A stretch of 56,041 nt of DNA from Nostoc foliaceum FACHB-393 (GTDB taxonomy: Bacteria > Cyanobacteriota > Cyanobacteriia > Cyanobacteriales > Nostocaceae), in assembly GCF_014698505.1 (NCBI RefSeq), contig NZ_JACJTD010000045.1:1-56041 (forward strand). Direction: 5' to 3'. This document shows positions 17,966 through 26,588 of the stretch, in pieces (the stretch's first letter is position 1; each line of letters opens with the position of its first letter). Below the pieces are notes generated by a model. It was not told the DNA's origin. It was given only the letters and a program-made list of their open reading frames with translations, and did not search any database. Both the position numbers and the translations under genes were made by a program.

Positions 17966-19003
17966 ATGTCCATTTCAAAACTTTCTTCAGTTCTAGCAAC
18001 AAGTTATGAGAACTTCCCCAAAGGACGTTTTATTACTTTAGTTGTTTTAAGAACAACCCATTCTGAAACCATCTTTCGCACAGAAGGTTCAGGTGAACCA
18101 ATGTGTAGCGAATTTGTCCAAGCTGGTTTAGAGGGTGAAAATCAAAAAACTATAATTCAACGCTTGGTAATGACCAAGCGTAAACAAGTAGCACCAGAAA
18201 GACGCTACGGACGAGAACATTTAAGAGCGCATGAGCTTTTATACACTAACCCGAAAGATGGCTCTCTTTGTTCTTTAAATACTAATGCACCTTGTGAAAT
18301 GTGTGTAGATTGTTTCCTCTACGGCTTCGCGGCTGGTGGGGGTGGCGCTCAAAAAAGTCGCATTTGGACTGAAGATGCTTTTAGTATTTTACCTGCTAGT
18401 GATGTTGTAGGCGATCGCACTATAAATGCCATCTACGAAAATGGCACAATGCGGTTAAAGAAAGATGAAGATACGAAAGCATCAACAGCTTTAAATACAA
18501 GCGAATACATCAAACCAGGTGTGCATTTTCTGGATGTCGTCACCCTAAAAGATGTAACTGCGGATGAACTGCGTTATATCATCGGTAACATTCTTTTCAC
18601 AAGTCGTTATGGTGCGGTTTCCAGTCGTGTTGGACGCATGGAAAACGAAATATTAGGTGTATTTGGTAGTATTACCGAACTTCCTAGTTCTCTGGAACTT
18701 GTACAAGCTACTTATGATGTCTTAGATAAGCCTTTAGAACACCCTTTGAATATTAATCAATTAATTACAGCAAGCAAACAAGTAATTACTAATTGGAAAA
18801 ATAAGAGAGGGGTTTCTGTGCAGCTATCTGAAGAAGAATTAGCCAATTTGCTGACTGATGTAGAAACTAATTGGTCAGAAGCTGAACGTGATAATTTTCT
18901 CAAGCGTTTAACGCAATCCTATGAATCCTTCCGTCAGGTTGCACCTGAAAAGAAAAAGGCTAAGGCGAAAGGCAAGAATACACCAGTTGAAGTAGAGATT
19001 TAG
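17966..19003 (+). CDS. csc2: type I-D Cas7-family backbone protein Csc2
   Basis: The 345 residues match Csc2/Cas7d in size and position. Features seen include YGREHLRAHELLY, a cysteine cluster CEMCVDCFLYG (a possible zinc-binding loop), a glycine-rich turn AAGGGGAQKSR and a lysine-rich tail. Several copies coat the crRNA in the I-D complex. A clear ribosome-binding site TAGGAG lies about 10 bases before the ATG. The gene sits 20 bp after cas10d and 3 bp before csc1, so it is co-transcribed. Confidence 0.92.
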   Translation: MSISKLSSVLATSYENFPKGRFITLVVLRTTHSETIFRTEGSGEPMCSEFVQAGLEGENQKTIIQRLVMTKRKQVAPERRYGREHLRAHELLYTNPKDGSLCSLNTNAPCEMCVDCFLYGFAAGGGGAQKSRIWTEDAFSILPASDVVGDRTINAIYENGTMRLKKDEDTKASTALNTSEYIKPGVHFLDVVTLKDVTADELRYIIGNILFTSRYGAVSSRVGRMENEILGVFGSITELPSSLELVQATYDVLDKPLEHPLNINQLITASKQVITNWKNKRGVSVQLSEEELANLLTDVETNWSEAERDNFLKRLTQSYESFRQVAPEKKKAKAKGKNTPVEVEI

Positions 19004-19006
19004 ATT

Positions 19007-19765
19007 ATGTCAACAATTCCTTTTCAGCAGGCAAAACTTGTTGAATTATACTGTCTTGAACCAGTCTTTTTTGCCTCTAGGGAGTTGTCTGATACCTATT
19101 ATACTGAGGGGGTAATTGGGAATTATGCTCTTACCTATGCTTTAGGTAGAGTAAATTCCCCCTATCGCCTCCAAGGTCAGGCTACAGGACGACCAACCTA
19201 CAAAGAAGATTTACAACCAATCGCACAAGATTTTTATATCTTACCAGCTTCACCAGTAGGTAGGGTGACATTCAGATTTGAACGTTTCAATGCTCTTTCT
19301 GATTCTTACTGGTATGCAATGACTAATAACCGTGTTGCCACGGCGCGGGAAGATTTACCATTACAACGCCAAGGGAAAAAACCAAGTTCATTTAGACCAA
19401 GTAATTTTCCGCAAACTGGAAGACTGCGGATGATTGAACGCAGAAACAAATTTCAAACTTTGGTATTTGGAAATTACCAATTACCAAATTATATTCGCCT
19501 TGGTAAATTCATGAGTAAAGTCAAGGTGAATGTGGTGAATGAATTTCCTGTGACTCTACTACCAGAAGGTGAATATCAAAGTCAACATTATCTAAATGCT
19601 GCTGATTTACCACAGCAAATAGAGGCTTTAGCGTTCGATTTAATTTCTATTCCTCCTGCACCTATCATTAAAAATCTTCGTTTTCAGGGTGCTGCTTGGC
19701 AAATTGGGGAAATGATTGTACCAGCAGGGTTACATTTTTGTGGTAGAGAAAGTAACAATGAGTAA
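19007..19765 (+). CDS. csc1: type I-D Cas5-family protein Csc1
   Basis: At 252 residues and placed between csc2 and cas3, this is Csc1/Cas5d, which caps the 5' handle end of the crRNA. The sequence has a RAMP-like N-terminus (QQAKLVELYCLEPVFFASRE) and a basic central region (MIERRNKFQTLVFGNY). It begins 3 bp after the csc2 stop and overlaps the cas3 start by 8 bp, indicating tight translational coupling. Confidence 0.9.
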   Translation: MSTIPFQQAKLVELYCLEPVFFASRELSDTYYTEGVIGNYALTYALGRVNSPYRLQGQATGRPTYKEDLQPIAQDFYILPASPVGRVTFRFERFNALSDSYWYAMTNNRVATAREDLPLQRQGKKPSSFRPSNFPQTGRLRMIERRNKFQTLVFGNYQLPNYIRLGKFMSKVKVNVVNEFPVTLLPEGEYQSQHYLNAADLPQQIEALAFDLISIPPAPIIKNLRFQGAAWQIGEMIVPAGLHFCGRESNNE

Positions 19766-22034
19766 TCAAAGATTAGTTATCAGATTAGAACCGCGCAGTA
19801 TTTCAGCTTGTGCATCTTTGCCAGATGAACTATCTTTTATGGGGAATGCACTTCAGCATCAAGTTGATGTATTTGAACAATCTAAGGATGCAGATATTAT
19901 CCTTGATTTAGCACCAACTGGCACAGGTAAAACCAACGCAGGACTAACAGTATTAAAACATCAACCAAATAAAAGTGCTGTTTATATTGCTCAAACTAAT
20001 GCTTTAATTGAACAGCAAACAGAAGCAGCAAAAAAGTTTGTGAGTGATGCTAACTTACGTCATGTAGTCAAATCAGCTTCTGCTAAAGACATTAAAAGCT
20101 GGCCTGACGATAAAGTTGGCAGGCGTTCAGGGGAAAAGCTGTATAGTGTATTGCAGAATCCTGCTACAGTTTTTAGTGATGTTGGGGCAAATAGACCAAT
20201 TCTATTGGTAACAAATCCTGATATTTTCTATTATGCAACTTACTTTGCATATAATCCGCTAGATAGAGGTAATATTGCTAGTGGTTTTTACACCAAATTT
20301 TCGACAGTCATTTTTGATGAATTTCACCTCTACGATGCTAAACAGCTAGTAGGAATGCTGTTTTATCTCGCTTATTCTCACGTTTTTCGCTTTTTTGAGA
20401 ACGGACGCAAGGTAGTATTGCTGACAGCTACACCAGAACCAGCTTGTGAATTAGCATTGCAGAATTTAAAACAGGCTAGTGTGAAAATAGCAAGAATTGA
20501 TGGAGAAGCAGGTAATACTAATTTTTTACCATCACAAACAGCAGTTAATCTGGAATTAAGACCAAAACCAGATAGTAAGGAAGAATGGTTAGCAGAGTTA
20601 GCAGCAGAAGTTGTCCAACGTTTTCGAGAAAGACCTGATAAAAATGGTGCTGTAATTCTTGACTCTCTTGATAATATTAATCGTCTATCAGATTTACTTC
20701 GACAGCAAGGAATTGGTGATTATATTGGGCGTATAACTGGCCCTGCACCCAAAAAAGATAGACAAAGGGCTATGCAGTGTCAAATTATTTTGGCCACTAG
20801 CACTGTAGATGTAGGATTTAACTTTCAAAGACATTCTGAACCGAAACGGCAAAATTTAGATTGGTTGATTTTTTCAGCACGCGATCGCGCCGCATTTTGG
20901 CAGAGAATTGGTAGAGTAGGGCGTGTTTTGGGTAAATCTGAAACTAATATTCAATCAGAAGCTATTGCTTACTTACCTGCTAACGCTTGGGAAGAAGGTT
21001 TAACTTCTCTAGATACTACTGGGGGACGTACAGCGCTAAAAGAGGTACTTGATACACTTCCTTGTTTGGATAAGCCTTTTTTAACAGCTTACTGGCGTTC
21101 AGAAGCATCTCTAGAAATCGCACGTCCTTTATCGGAATTTGAAGAAGCTTTGCAAAATCTTTCAGGTGCTGAATTAATTCCTAAATTATTTGAGACTCTA
21201 CAATCTGTATTGGGAGGAAATCACACTTGGGAAGACTATCGTTATAGAATCAAAGTTTTACGAGGTGCTGAAAACATTGCTAAAGAGTCTTTAGAAAAAT
21301 TAAAAAAAGATTGGAAATATATCAAAGGCGGTCAGGCTTTCGTCAAAACCTATATCAAGGTAAAGTCTCCTGAAGAGTCGGATGATTTACAAGCTGGACG
21401 CATAACCTTAGAAGCATACGAGGATGTGTTTAAAAAACATGAAATATTAGCTGAACTAAAAGAATTTGCTGAGGTTTTTAGTACAAGCTATGCACCATTA
21501 TTTAGCTTTCGTTATAGTCTCTTTGAAAATTTGCCAATTCGTGACCCGCATAATTTAGTTGCAGATGAATCTGAAGAAACACAGTTAGAACCTTTTCATC
21601 TATTACGTTATTACGAATTTGCTCAAAATGGTGACTTTATCGAAATCAAAAGTCGTGCTACCGAAACCTATAAACTAAGCTTTAGAATGCGTTATATTGG
21701 TAGCCGACAAGAGTTTGTTAATACGCAGCTAAATAAACTAACAGCTTTTAAAAATTGTAAAGTTATCCGTAGTATTGGAGAAGCAGTACGACCAACGCCT
21801 GAATTACAGGCATTATCAAAACACTTGTTACCAGGAGTAATTATTTGTCCCAGAGCTAATGCTGCTGCTATTTTCCAATTACGTAAACAAGGAATTATTT
21901 CCTATCCCATAAATATTGTTTGCGATGATGGTGAAAGACAATATGAGTTTTTAGCAGGATTGTCAGGAATCTTAACAATGGCAATGAAGTTTAAACAGTT
22001 ACGTCTCCCAGATGATGAAGTTTTTATTGCATGA
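19758..22034 (+). CDS. cas3: type I-D helicase Cas3' without HD domain
   Basis: This 758-residue SF2 helicase has Walker A APTGTGKTN (~52-60), motif II DEFH (~187), motif III TATPEP (~223), and motif VI in the form WQRIGRVGRV. No HD nuclease domain is present, as expected where that domain is on Cas10d. It would unwind target DNA after R-loop formation. I set the start at the ATG at 19758, preceded by a GAGAAAG ribosome-binding site; the longer frame from 19716 only adds codons overlapping csc1. Confidence 0.92.
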   Translation: MSNQRLVIRLEPRSISACASLPDELSFMGNALQHQVDVFEQSKDADIILDLAPTGTGKTNAGLTVLKHQPNKSAVYIAQTNALIEQQTEAAKKFVSDANLRHVVKSASAKDIKSWPDDKVGRRSGEKLYSVLQNPATVFSDVGANRPILLVTNPDIFYYATYFAYNPLDRGNIASGFYTKFSTVIFDEFHLYDAKQLVGMLFYLAYSHVFRFFENGRKVVLLTATPEPACELALQNLKQASVKIARIDGEAGNTNFLPSQTAVNLELRPKPDSKEEWLAELAAEVVQRFRERPDKNGAVILDSLDNINRLSDLLRQQGIGDYIGRITGPAPKKDRQRAMQCQIILATSTVDVGFNFQRHSEPKRQNLDWLIFSARDRAAFWQRIGRVGRVLGKSETNIQSEAIAYLPANAWEEGLTSLDTTGGRTALKEVLDTLPCLDKPFLTAYWRSEASLEIARPLSEFEEALQNLSGAELIPKLFETLQSVLGGNHTWEDYRYRIKVLRGAENIAKESLEKLKKDWKYIKGGQAFVKTYIKVKSPEESDDLQAGRITLEAYEDVFKKHEILAELKEFAEVFSTSYAPLFSFRYSLFENLPIRDPHNLVADESEETQLEPFHLLRYYEFAQNGDFIEIKSRATETYKLSFRMRYIGSRQEFVNTQLNKLTAFKNCKVIRSIGEAVRPTPELQALSKHLLPGVIICPRANAAAIFQLRKQGIISYPINIVCDDGERQYEFLAGLSGILTMAMKFKQLRLPDDEVFIA

Positions 22035-22108
22035 TAATAGACTTCCAAGTAATAAAGTTCTTGTATCAATGGTACGAAAATGCTTAGTCTAGATTAAGAA
22101 AATAAAGT

Positions 22109-22927
22109 ATGCCTCACAGCCTTGTCCTTAACCTCATTCCCCAATCTCCGATTTATCCCGATTTTTTGACTGGTAGACATCTCCACGCCTTATTTCTGAA
22201 CCTTGTCAGTTTTGTCGATAAATCTTTGGGAGACTATCTGCACACCTCTAAGGCAGATAAAGCCTTTACTCTCTCACCATTGCAAATACAACGACAACAC
22301 AAACAATCTCAACATATCTTGCAAATTAGTCATCAAAAACCAATTCCGGCTGGTACTCCCTGCTGGTGGCGTATCTCCTTGCTTGATGACACCTTATTTA
22401 GCAAGCTGACTCCACTATGGCTGAATCTTAACCCCAATCGCCCTTGGCATTTGGGTTCTGCAAATTTGCATATTACCAGTATTGAAGGCACGCCCCAATC
22501 AATCCAACCTTGGGCTAATGCTTGCAGCTATACACAATTGTATGAGAAAGCATCAGATAGCGATTGCACCCTCAATTTTACCATTGCTACACCTGTATCA
22601 TTTCGTCAAGGTGGATATGATAACGTTCTCCCCGTGAAAGAATCTGTTTTTAACAGCCTCCTTAGTCGCTGGAAAAAATATAGTGATAGAGAAATTTCTG
22701 GTATTCCCATTGAATCAATTTATGCAAGTGCTTTTGATATTAATACTGAGGTTATAAGCAACTATGAAAGTAAGTTTATAGGTTGTGTTGGCAACATTAG
22801 CTATCGAATTTTGGGAGATGTTGAAACCTTGGCAATTAAGCAAATTAATACCTTAGCCAATTTTGCCTTGTATGCAGGATTGGGGCGTAAAACAACGATG
22901 GGGATGGGGATGGTACGCCGAGTATAA
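22109..22927 (+). CDS. cas6: CRISPR endoribonuclease Cas6
   Basis: This is a 272-residue RAMP-fold protein ending in the diagnostic glycine-rich loop GLGRKTTMGMGMVRR. An early histidine in GRHLHALFLNL is a candidate catalytic or RNA-contacting residue. It would cut inside the repeat to leave an ATTGAAAC 5' handle. It lies 74 bp after cas3 and 43 bp before cas4 on the same strand. The palindromic CCCTATTAGGG repeat core is the likely hairpin substrate. Confidence 0.88.
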   Translation: MPHSLVLNLIPQSPIYPDFLTGRHLHALFLNLVSFVDKSLGDYLHTSKADKAFTLSPLQIQRQHKQSQHILQISHQKPIPAGTPCWWRISLLDDTLFSKLTPLWLNLNPNRPWHLGSANLHITSIEGTPQSIQPWANACSYTQLYEKASDSDCTLNFTIATPVSFRQGGYDNVLPVKESVFNSLLSRWKKYSDREISGIPIESIYASAFDINTEVISNYESKFIGCVGNISYRILGDVETLAIKQINTLANFALYAGLGRKTTMGMGMVRRV

Positions 22928-22970
22928 AATTTTTGATTTTGGATTGTGAAATAGCTAGTTAATCAAAGAT

Positions 22971-23564
22971 ATGAATGAAAGTGATTACATTCCTATTGCT
23001 GCTTTAAATCAATATGCTTACTGTCCACATCGCTGCTGGCGAATGTTTTGTGCAGGAGAATTTATTGAAAATCAATACACAATTGAAGGTACAAGTTTAC
23101 ACGATCGAGTTCATACAGTTGGTGAAGGAAACCGCGAAGAAACTCGCCAAATAAGGGCGATTTGGTTGAAATCTAATAAATACAACCTCATCGGCAAATC
23201 AGATTTAATTGAATTAGAAAACGGTGAATTGTATCCAATCGAGTATAAACGAGGGCGCAAAGGCGAATGGGATAACGATGAATTACAAGTTTGCGCTCAA
23301 GCCTTGTGTTTAGAAGAAATGACAGGTAAATTCATCAGTAATGGTTACATCTATTATGCACACTCCCACCAACGTCAACTAGTCGAGATTTCAGAACAAT
23401 TGCGTCAAAGTGCGATCGCTACTATTGAAGCTGTGCAAACACTGTTAGTTACAGATGCAATACCTAAAGCTATCAAATCCAAACGGTGTGATGGATGTAG
23501 TTTATATTCTCACTGTCTACCACAGGCTGTAGAAAAAGTAGGGCGCTATCAAGAAGATAGCTGA
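22971..23564 (+). CDS. cas4: adaptation nuclease Cas4
   Basis: This 197-residue RecB-like nuclease has CPHRC near the N-terminus and CDGCSLYSHC at the C-terminus, together the four-cysteine iron-sulfur cluster signature. The nuclease core is visible as IGKSDLIE (Asp) and PIEYKRG (Glu-x-Lys), with QVCAQALCLEE following. Cas4 trims prespacers and selects the PAM. It is followed directly by cas1 and cas2, forming a standard 4-1-2 adaptation cassette. Confidence 0.92.
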   Translation: MNESDYIPIAALNQYAYCPHRCWRMFCAGEFIENQYTIEGTSLHDRVHTVGEGNREETRQIRAIWLKSNKYNLIGKSDLIELENGELYPIEYKRGRKGEWDNDELQVCAQALCLEEMTGKFISNGYIYYAHSHQRQLVEISEQLRQSAIATIEAVQTLLVTDAIPKAIKSKRCDGCSLYSHCLPQAVEKVGRYQEDS

Positions 23565-23606
23565 TTCTAAGTTTTTCAGCAATAAAAACTAATTTGGGAG
23601 GAAATT

Positions 23607-24611
23607 ATGGGTACAGTATATGTCACTCAAGAAGATGCTTTTATTGGTAAAGTCGATGAACGGCTCCACGTCAGATTTGATAAAAAGACGATTTTGGATG
23701 TCCCATTAATCAAGGTGGATGGTGTTGTAGTTTTAGGACGAGCAACTGTTTCGCCAGCCGTCGTATTTGAACTCCTAGAAAGGCATATACCCGTTACATT
23801 TCTGACAACAACTGGTCGTTATTTGGGCAGGATAGAACCAGAAGTTACCAAAAATCTCTTTGTGCGTAAAGCTCAATGGCAAGCAATAGGTGAGTCAGCC
23901 CAAGCCGTTCATGTAGTACAAGGGTTTGTACGTGGGAAGCTGAAAAACTACCGTAATTTCCTCATTCGTCGCCAACGAGAAACCCCAGGCTTGGATTTAT
24001 CTGTGAATGTAACACGTTTAGAACAAGCGATCGCCCCAATCGAGACTACTAAAAATATTAATTCACTGCGTGGGTTAGAAGGTGCTGGGAGTGCTGCATA
24101 TTTCGGTTGCTTTGACCAATTAATTCGAGCTACAGAATTTAGTTTTAATAACCGTGTCCGCCGTCCTCCAACCGATCCAGTCAATTCTTTACTCAGCTTT
24201 GGCTATTCATTATTGCGGCATGACATTCAAGGTGCAGTCAACATTGCAGGATTTGATCCATATTTAGGATATTTGCACTGTGAGCGCTATGGTAGGCCAT
24301 CTTTGGCTCTAGACTTAATGGAGGAATTTCGCCCCTTAGTAGTAGACGCAGTAGTATTGTCTACATTGAATAAACAGTTGTTGACAAAAGCAGATTTCCT
24401 CACAGAACCTTTGAGTGGAGCAGTTTCTTTAACCCCAGAAGGGCGAAAAAGATTTTTGCAGCAATACGCGCAAAAGAAACAATCCGAGTTTAAGCATCCT
24501 GTATTAGGGCGCAAATGTAGTTATCAAGAAGCATTCGAACTACAGGCTCGATTATTAGCGAAATACTTGATGGGTGAAACCGAAAAATATCCACCATTGG
24601 TTTTGAAGTAG
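23607..24611 (+). CDS. cas1: CRISPR integrase Cas1
   Basis: The 334 residues carry the complete Cas1 active site: Glu158 in SLRGLEGAG, His224 in GYLHCE, and Asp236/Glu239 in LALDLMEEFRP. A strong ribosome-binding site GGGAGG precedes the ATG. It is 42 bp after cas4 and 22 bp before cas2. This is the catalytically intact Cas1 of the locus and serves as the reference for the altered homologue at 25345. Confidence 0.95.
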   Translation: MGTVYVTQEDAFIGKVDERLHVRFDKKTILDVPLIKVDGVVVLGRATVSPAVVFELLERHIPVTFLTTTGRYLGRIEPEVTKNLFVRKAQWQAIGESAQAVHVVQGFVRGKLKNYRNFLIRRQRETPGLDLSVNVTRLEQAIAPIETTKNINSLRGLEGAGSAAYFGCFDQLIRATEFSFNNRVRRPPTDPVNSLLSFGYSLLRHDIQGAVNIAGFDPYLGYLHCERYGRPSLALDLMEEFRPLVVDAVVLSTLNKQLLTKADFLTEPLSGAVSLTPEGRKRFLQQYAQKKQSEFKHPVLGRKCSYQEAFELQARLLAKYLMGETEKYPPLVLK

Positions 24612-24633
24612 AAACTGGAGAAAAGAAGTAGCG

Positions 24634-24921
24634 ATGAATGTGATTGTATCCTATGATATTTCTGAAGATAAACGCCGCACCAAAATTCACAAAATCCTCA
24701 AGTCCTATGGACAGTGGGTACAGTATAGTGTGTTTGAATGCTATCTGACTGATACTCAATATGCAAGGTTGCGATCACGCTTGAACAAGTTAATCAAGCC
24801 TGAAAGCGATAGTATACTCTTTTACTCTTTATGTGCTTGCTGTGTAGGTAAAGTTGAACGTATTGGCGGAGAAAAAATTCGTGATGACACTGTTTTCTTT
24901 GCTGAATGCGCGGATGGGTAG
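24634..24921 (+). CDS. cas2: Cas2
   Basis: This 95-residue ferredoxin-fold protein has the N-terminal VIVSYDISEDKRR (metal-binding Asp) and SVFECYLTDTQYARL typical of Cas2. It forms the central dimer of the Cas1-Cas2 integrase. Its last codons (GAATGCGCGGATGGGTAG) and the following 200 bases are similar to the region upstream of array 1, where a cas2 relic stands. Confidence 0.95.
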   Translation: MNVIVSYDISEDKRRTKIHKILKSYGQWVQYSVFECYLTDTQYARLRSRLNKLIKPESDSILFYSLCACCVGKVERIGGEKIRDDTVFFAECADG

Positions 24922-25001
24922 ATGTTGAAAACAAGATTGGTGAAAGGGTGCTTCCAGTTCAACTGGTACAAGAGTTTTTGCGAAAATAGCTGTTCAAATA
25001 T

Positions 25002-25123
25002 CCGCGCACCTTATACAGACTCTATTTCGCTTAAGATTAACGTTAATTTTCTATGTTATGATTATCTCATCTGCGCTATTGGACCTTGAAAACCAAATAC
25101 AGACTACATTTTAAGCAGTCTCA
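25002..25123 (+). promoter_or_regulatory. CRISPR leader of array 2
   Basis: It shares CCGCGCACCTTATACAGACT, TATGAT (25057-25062) and CCTTGAAAACC with the array 1 leader, with TATGAT again 67 bases before the first repeat. It follows an intact cas2. Confidence 0.7.
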
Positions 25124-25302
25124 GTTGAAATTTCATTAACTCCCTATTAGGGATTGAAACTAAAATCTGGCACTGTCTCTACTAATGAATCTAAGTTGAA
25201 ATTTCATTAACTCCCTATTAGGGATTGAAACCTGTTCTTGCATTCCTGCCTGGGTTCAATTCTTGGTTGAAATTTCATTAACTCCCTATTAGGGATTGAA
25301 AC
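25124..25302 (+). CRISPR. CRISPR array 2, three variant repeats
   Basis: Three identical 37-nt repeats (25124-25160, 25195-25231, 25266-25302) enclose two 34-nt spacers. The repeat begins GTTGAAATTTCATTAA and differs from array 1 at positions 4, 5, 13 and 15, while the 3' half CTCCCTATTAGGGATTGAAAC (21 nt: CTCCCTATTAGG plus GATTGAAAC) is the same. Cas6 could therefore process both. The terminal repeat runs directly into the 5' region of the Cas1-like gene. Confidence 0.95.
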
Positions 25303-25344
25303 TCAATGTTAAAGTTGATAGTGGCAGATTCTGGGAGATTAATA

Positions 25345-26397
25345 ATGGCGACAACTAAATATCGAGCTTATACAAACGTGCCAAAGCCAAGTCCAAAACT
25401 GGTAGAAATAATAAAGCAATCTGGGACGACTTTATATTTAGATCCGGGGGCAATAGTTCAACTGATAGATCCAGATACATCAGTACTACAAATAATTGTA
25501 GGTAGACAAGAAAGTATATTTAAATTGACGGATATTCGTGCCATTATCGCAACAGAAGCAGAAATTAAATCATCAGCGCTAACAAAAATTCTGCGATGGC
25601 GTATTCCAGTAATTTTATTTTCTCAATCTGGCGAATTCTTGGGAAGGATTGAACCAGATTACAAAATCAGGGCAGATATCATGCAGTCCCAAGCTCTGAT
25701 GACTGACGCGATGAGAGTTGAGGTTATGCAAGGTGCAACCTGGGGTCGTCTCCGTCGCCTCCGGCGGTTTTTACAACGCTCTGGACGTGATGGTGCTGTA
25801 GAAATTAGTCAAGCTTCTAAGGATATTTTACATCTTAGTAATTGCATTACAAACCACGATTCTATTACCTCATTGCAAGGGTTAATTGGCCAAGGAATGC
25901 TGATCTTTTATCGTATGCTTCCCCAGTGTATAAACCCAGATTGGAAGTTTACTTCGCGGCATGATAATTCCCCTGTTTGCCGGATGCTTGACTTTAGCGA
26001 GAAGCTTTTGGAAGAATCAATCAAAAATGCTATTTTCTCATCAGGGCTAAACCCTAACCTTGGTTACTGGCATCGAACCCATCACCAAACGAAGGGACTG
26101 ATTGCCGATCTAACTACAGAATTCCAAATCTTAGCGATCGCCTGCGTAAAGACTGTTTTGAATCGTGGCTATATAACATCGAAGGATTTTAATAAATGCT
26201 GGGATGAAAACACACTGCCGCTCGTTGCAGCCCAAGCAATTACCCGTGCTTACCAAGTCAAGATGGCTACGGAAATCAGCTACCCTGAGATCAAAATTAA
26301 ATGTACTTATGAAGACCTGTTCTACATCCAAGCAAAACAATTAATCTTGTATTTACAAGGACAAATTCAAGAGTATTACTCTCCTGACTTAAAATAA
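25345..26397 (+). CDS. divergent Cas1 homologue lacking canonical active-site acids
   Basis: The 350 residues align along their length with the Cas1 at 23607: EFLGRIEPDYK matches RYLGRIEPEVT, GYWHRTH matches GYLHCE, and a C-terminal YEDLFYIQAKQL helix is shared. The conserved Glu of LRGLEG is Ile (LQGLIG, residue 181) and the Asp-x-x-Glu pair is Asp-x-x-Thr (IADLTTEF). Only His243 and one Asp remain, so nuclease or integrase activity is unlikely. I chose the ATG at 25345, with GGGAG about 9 bases upstream, over the ATG at 25306 adjoining the last repeat. It follows array 2 without its own Cas2 or Cas4. It could be a structural partner of Cas1 or a relic. Confidence 0.8.
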   Translation: MATTKYRAYTNVPKPSPKLVEIIKQSGTTLYLDPGAIVQLIDPDTSVLQIIVGRQESIFKLTDIRAIIATEAEIKSSALTKILRWRIPVILFSQSGEFLGRIEPDYKIRADIMQSQALMTDAMRVEVMQGATWGRLRRLRRFLQRSGRDGAVEISQASKDILHLSNCITNHDSITSLQGLIGQGMLIFYRMLPQCINPDWKFTSRHDNSPVCRMLDFSEKLLEESIKNAIFSSGLNPNLGYWHRTHHQTKGLIADLTTEFQILAIACVKTVLNRGYITSKDFNKCWDENTLPLVAAQAITRAYQVKMATEISYPEIKIKCTYEDLFYIQAKQLILYLQGQIQEYYSPDLK

Positions 26398-26588
26398 TTT
26401 TAGTCAAGTTTTTGCTTTTAGTCGCTATTATCAATATAAAACTTATGGTAAATATGCTATTAACAGAAGTACATTTTCAACTATTTGTATTTCGTTGATA
26501 TATTGGTTTCCTATAATAATTGTCAGTGGGATTATTCAAGCTATTCTTTATCCTGATATTAACTAATACTGTACAGATCACAAAAAAT

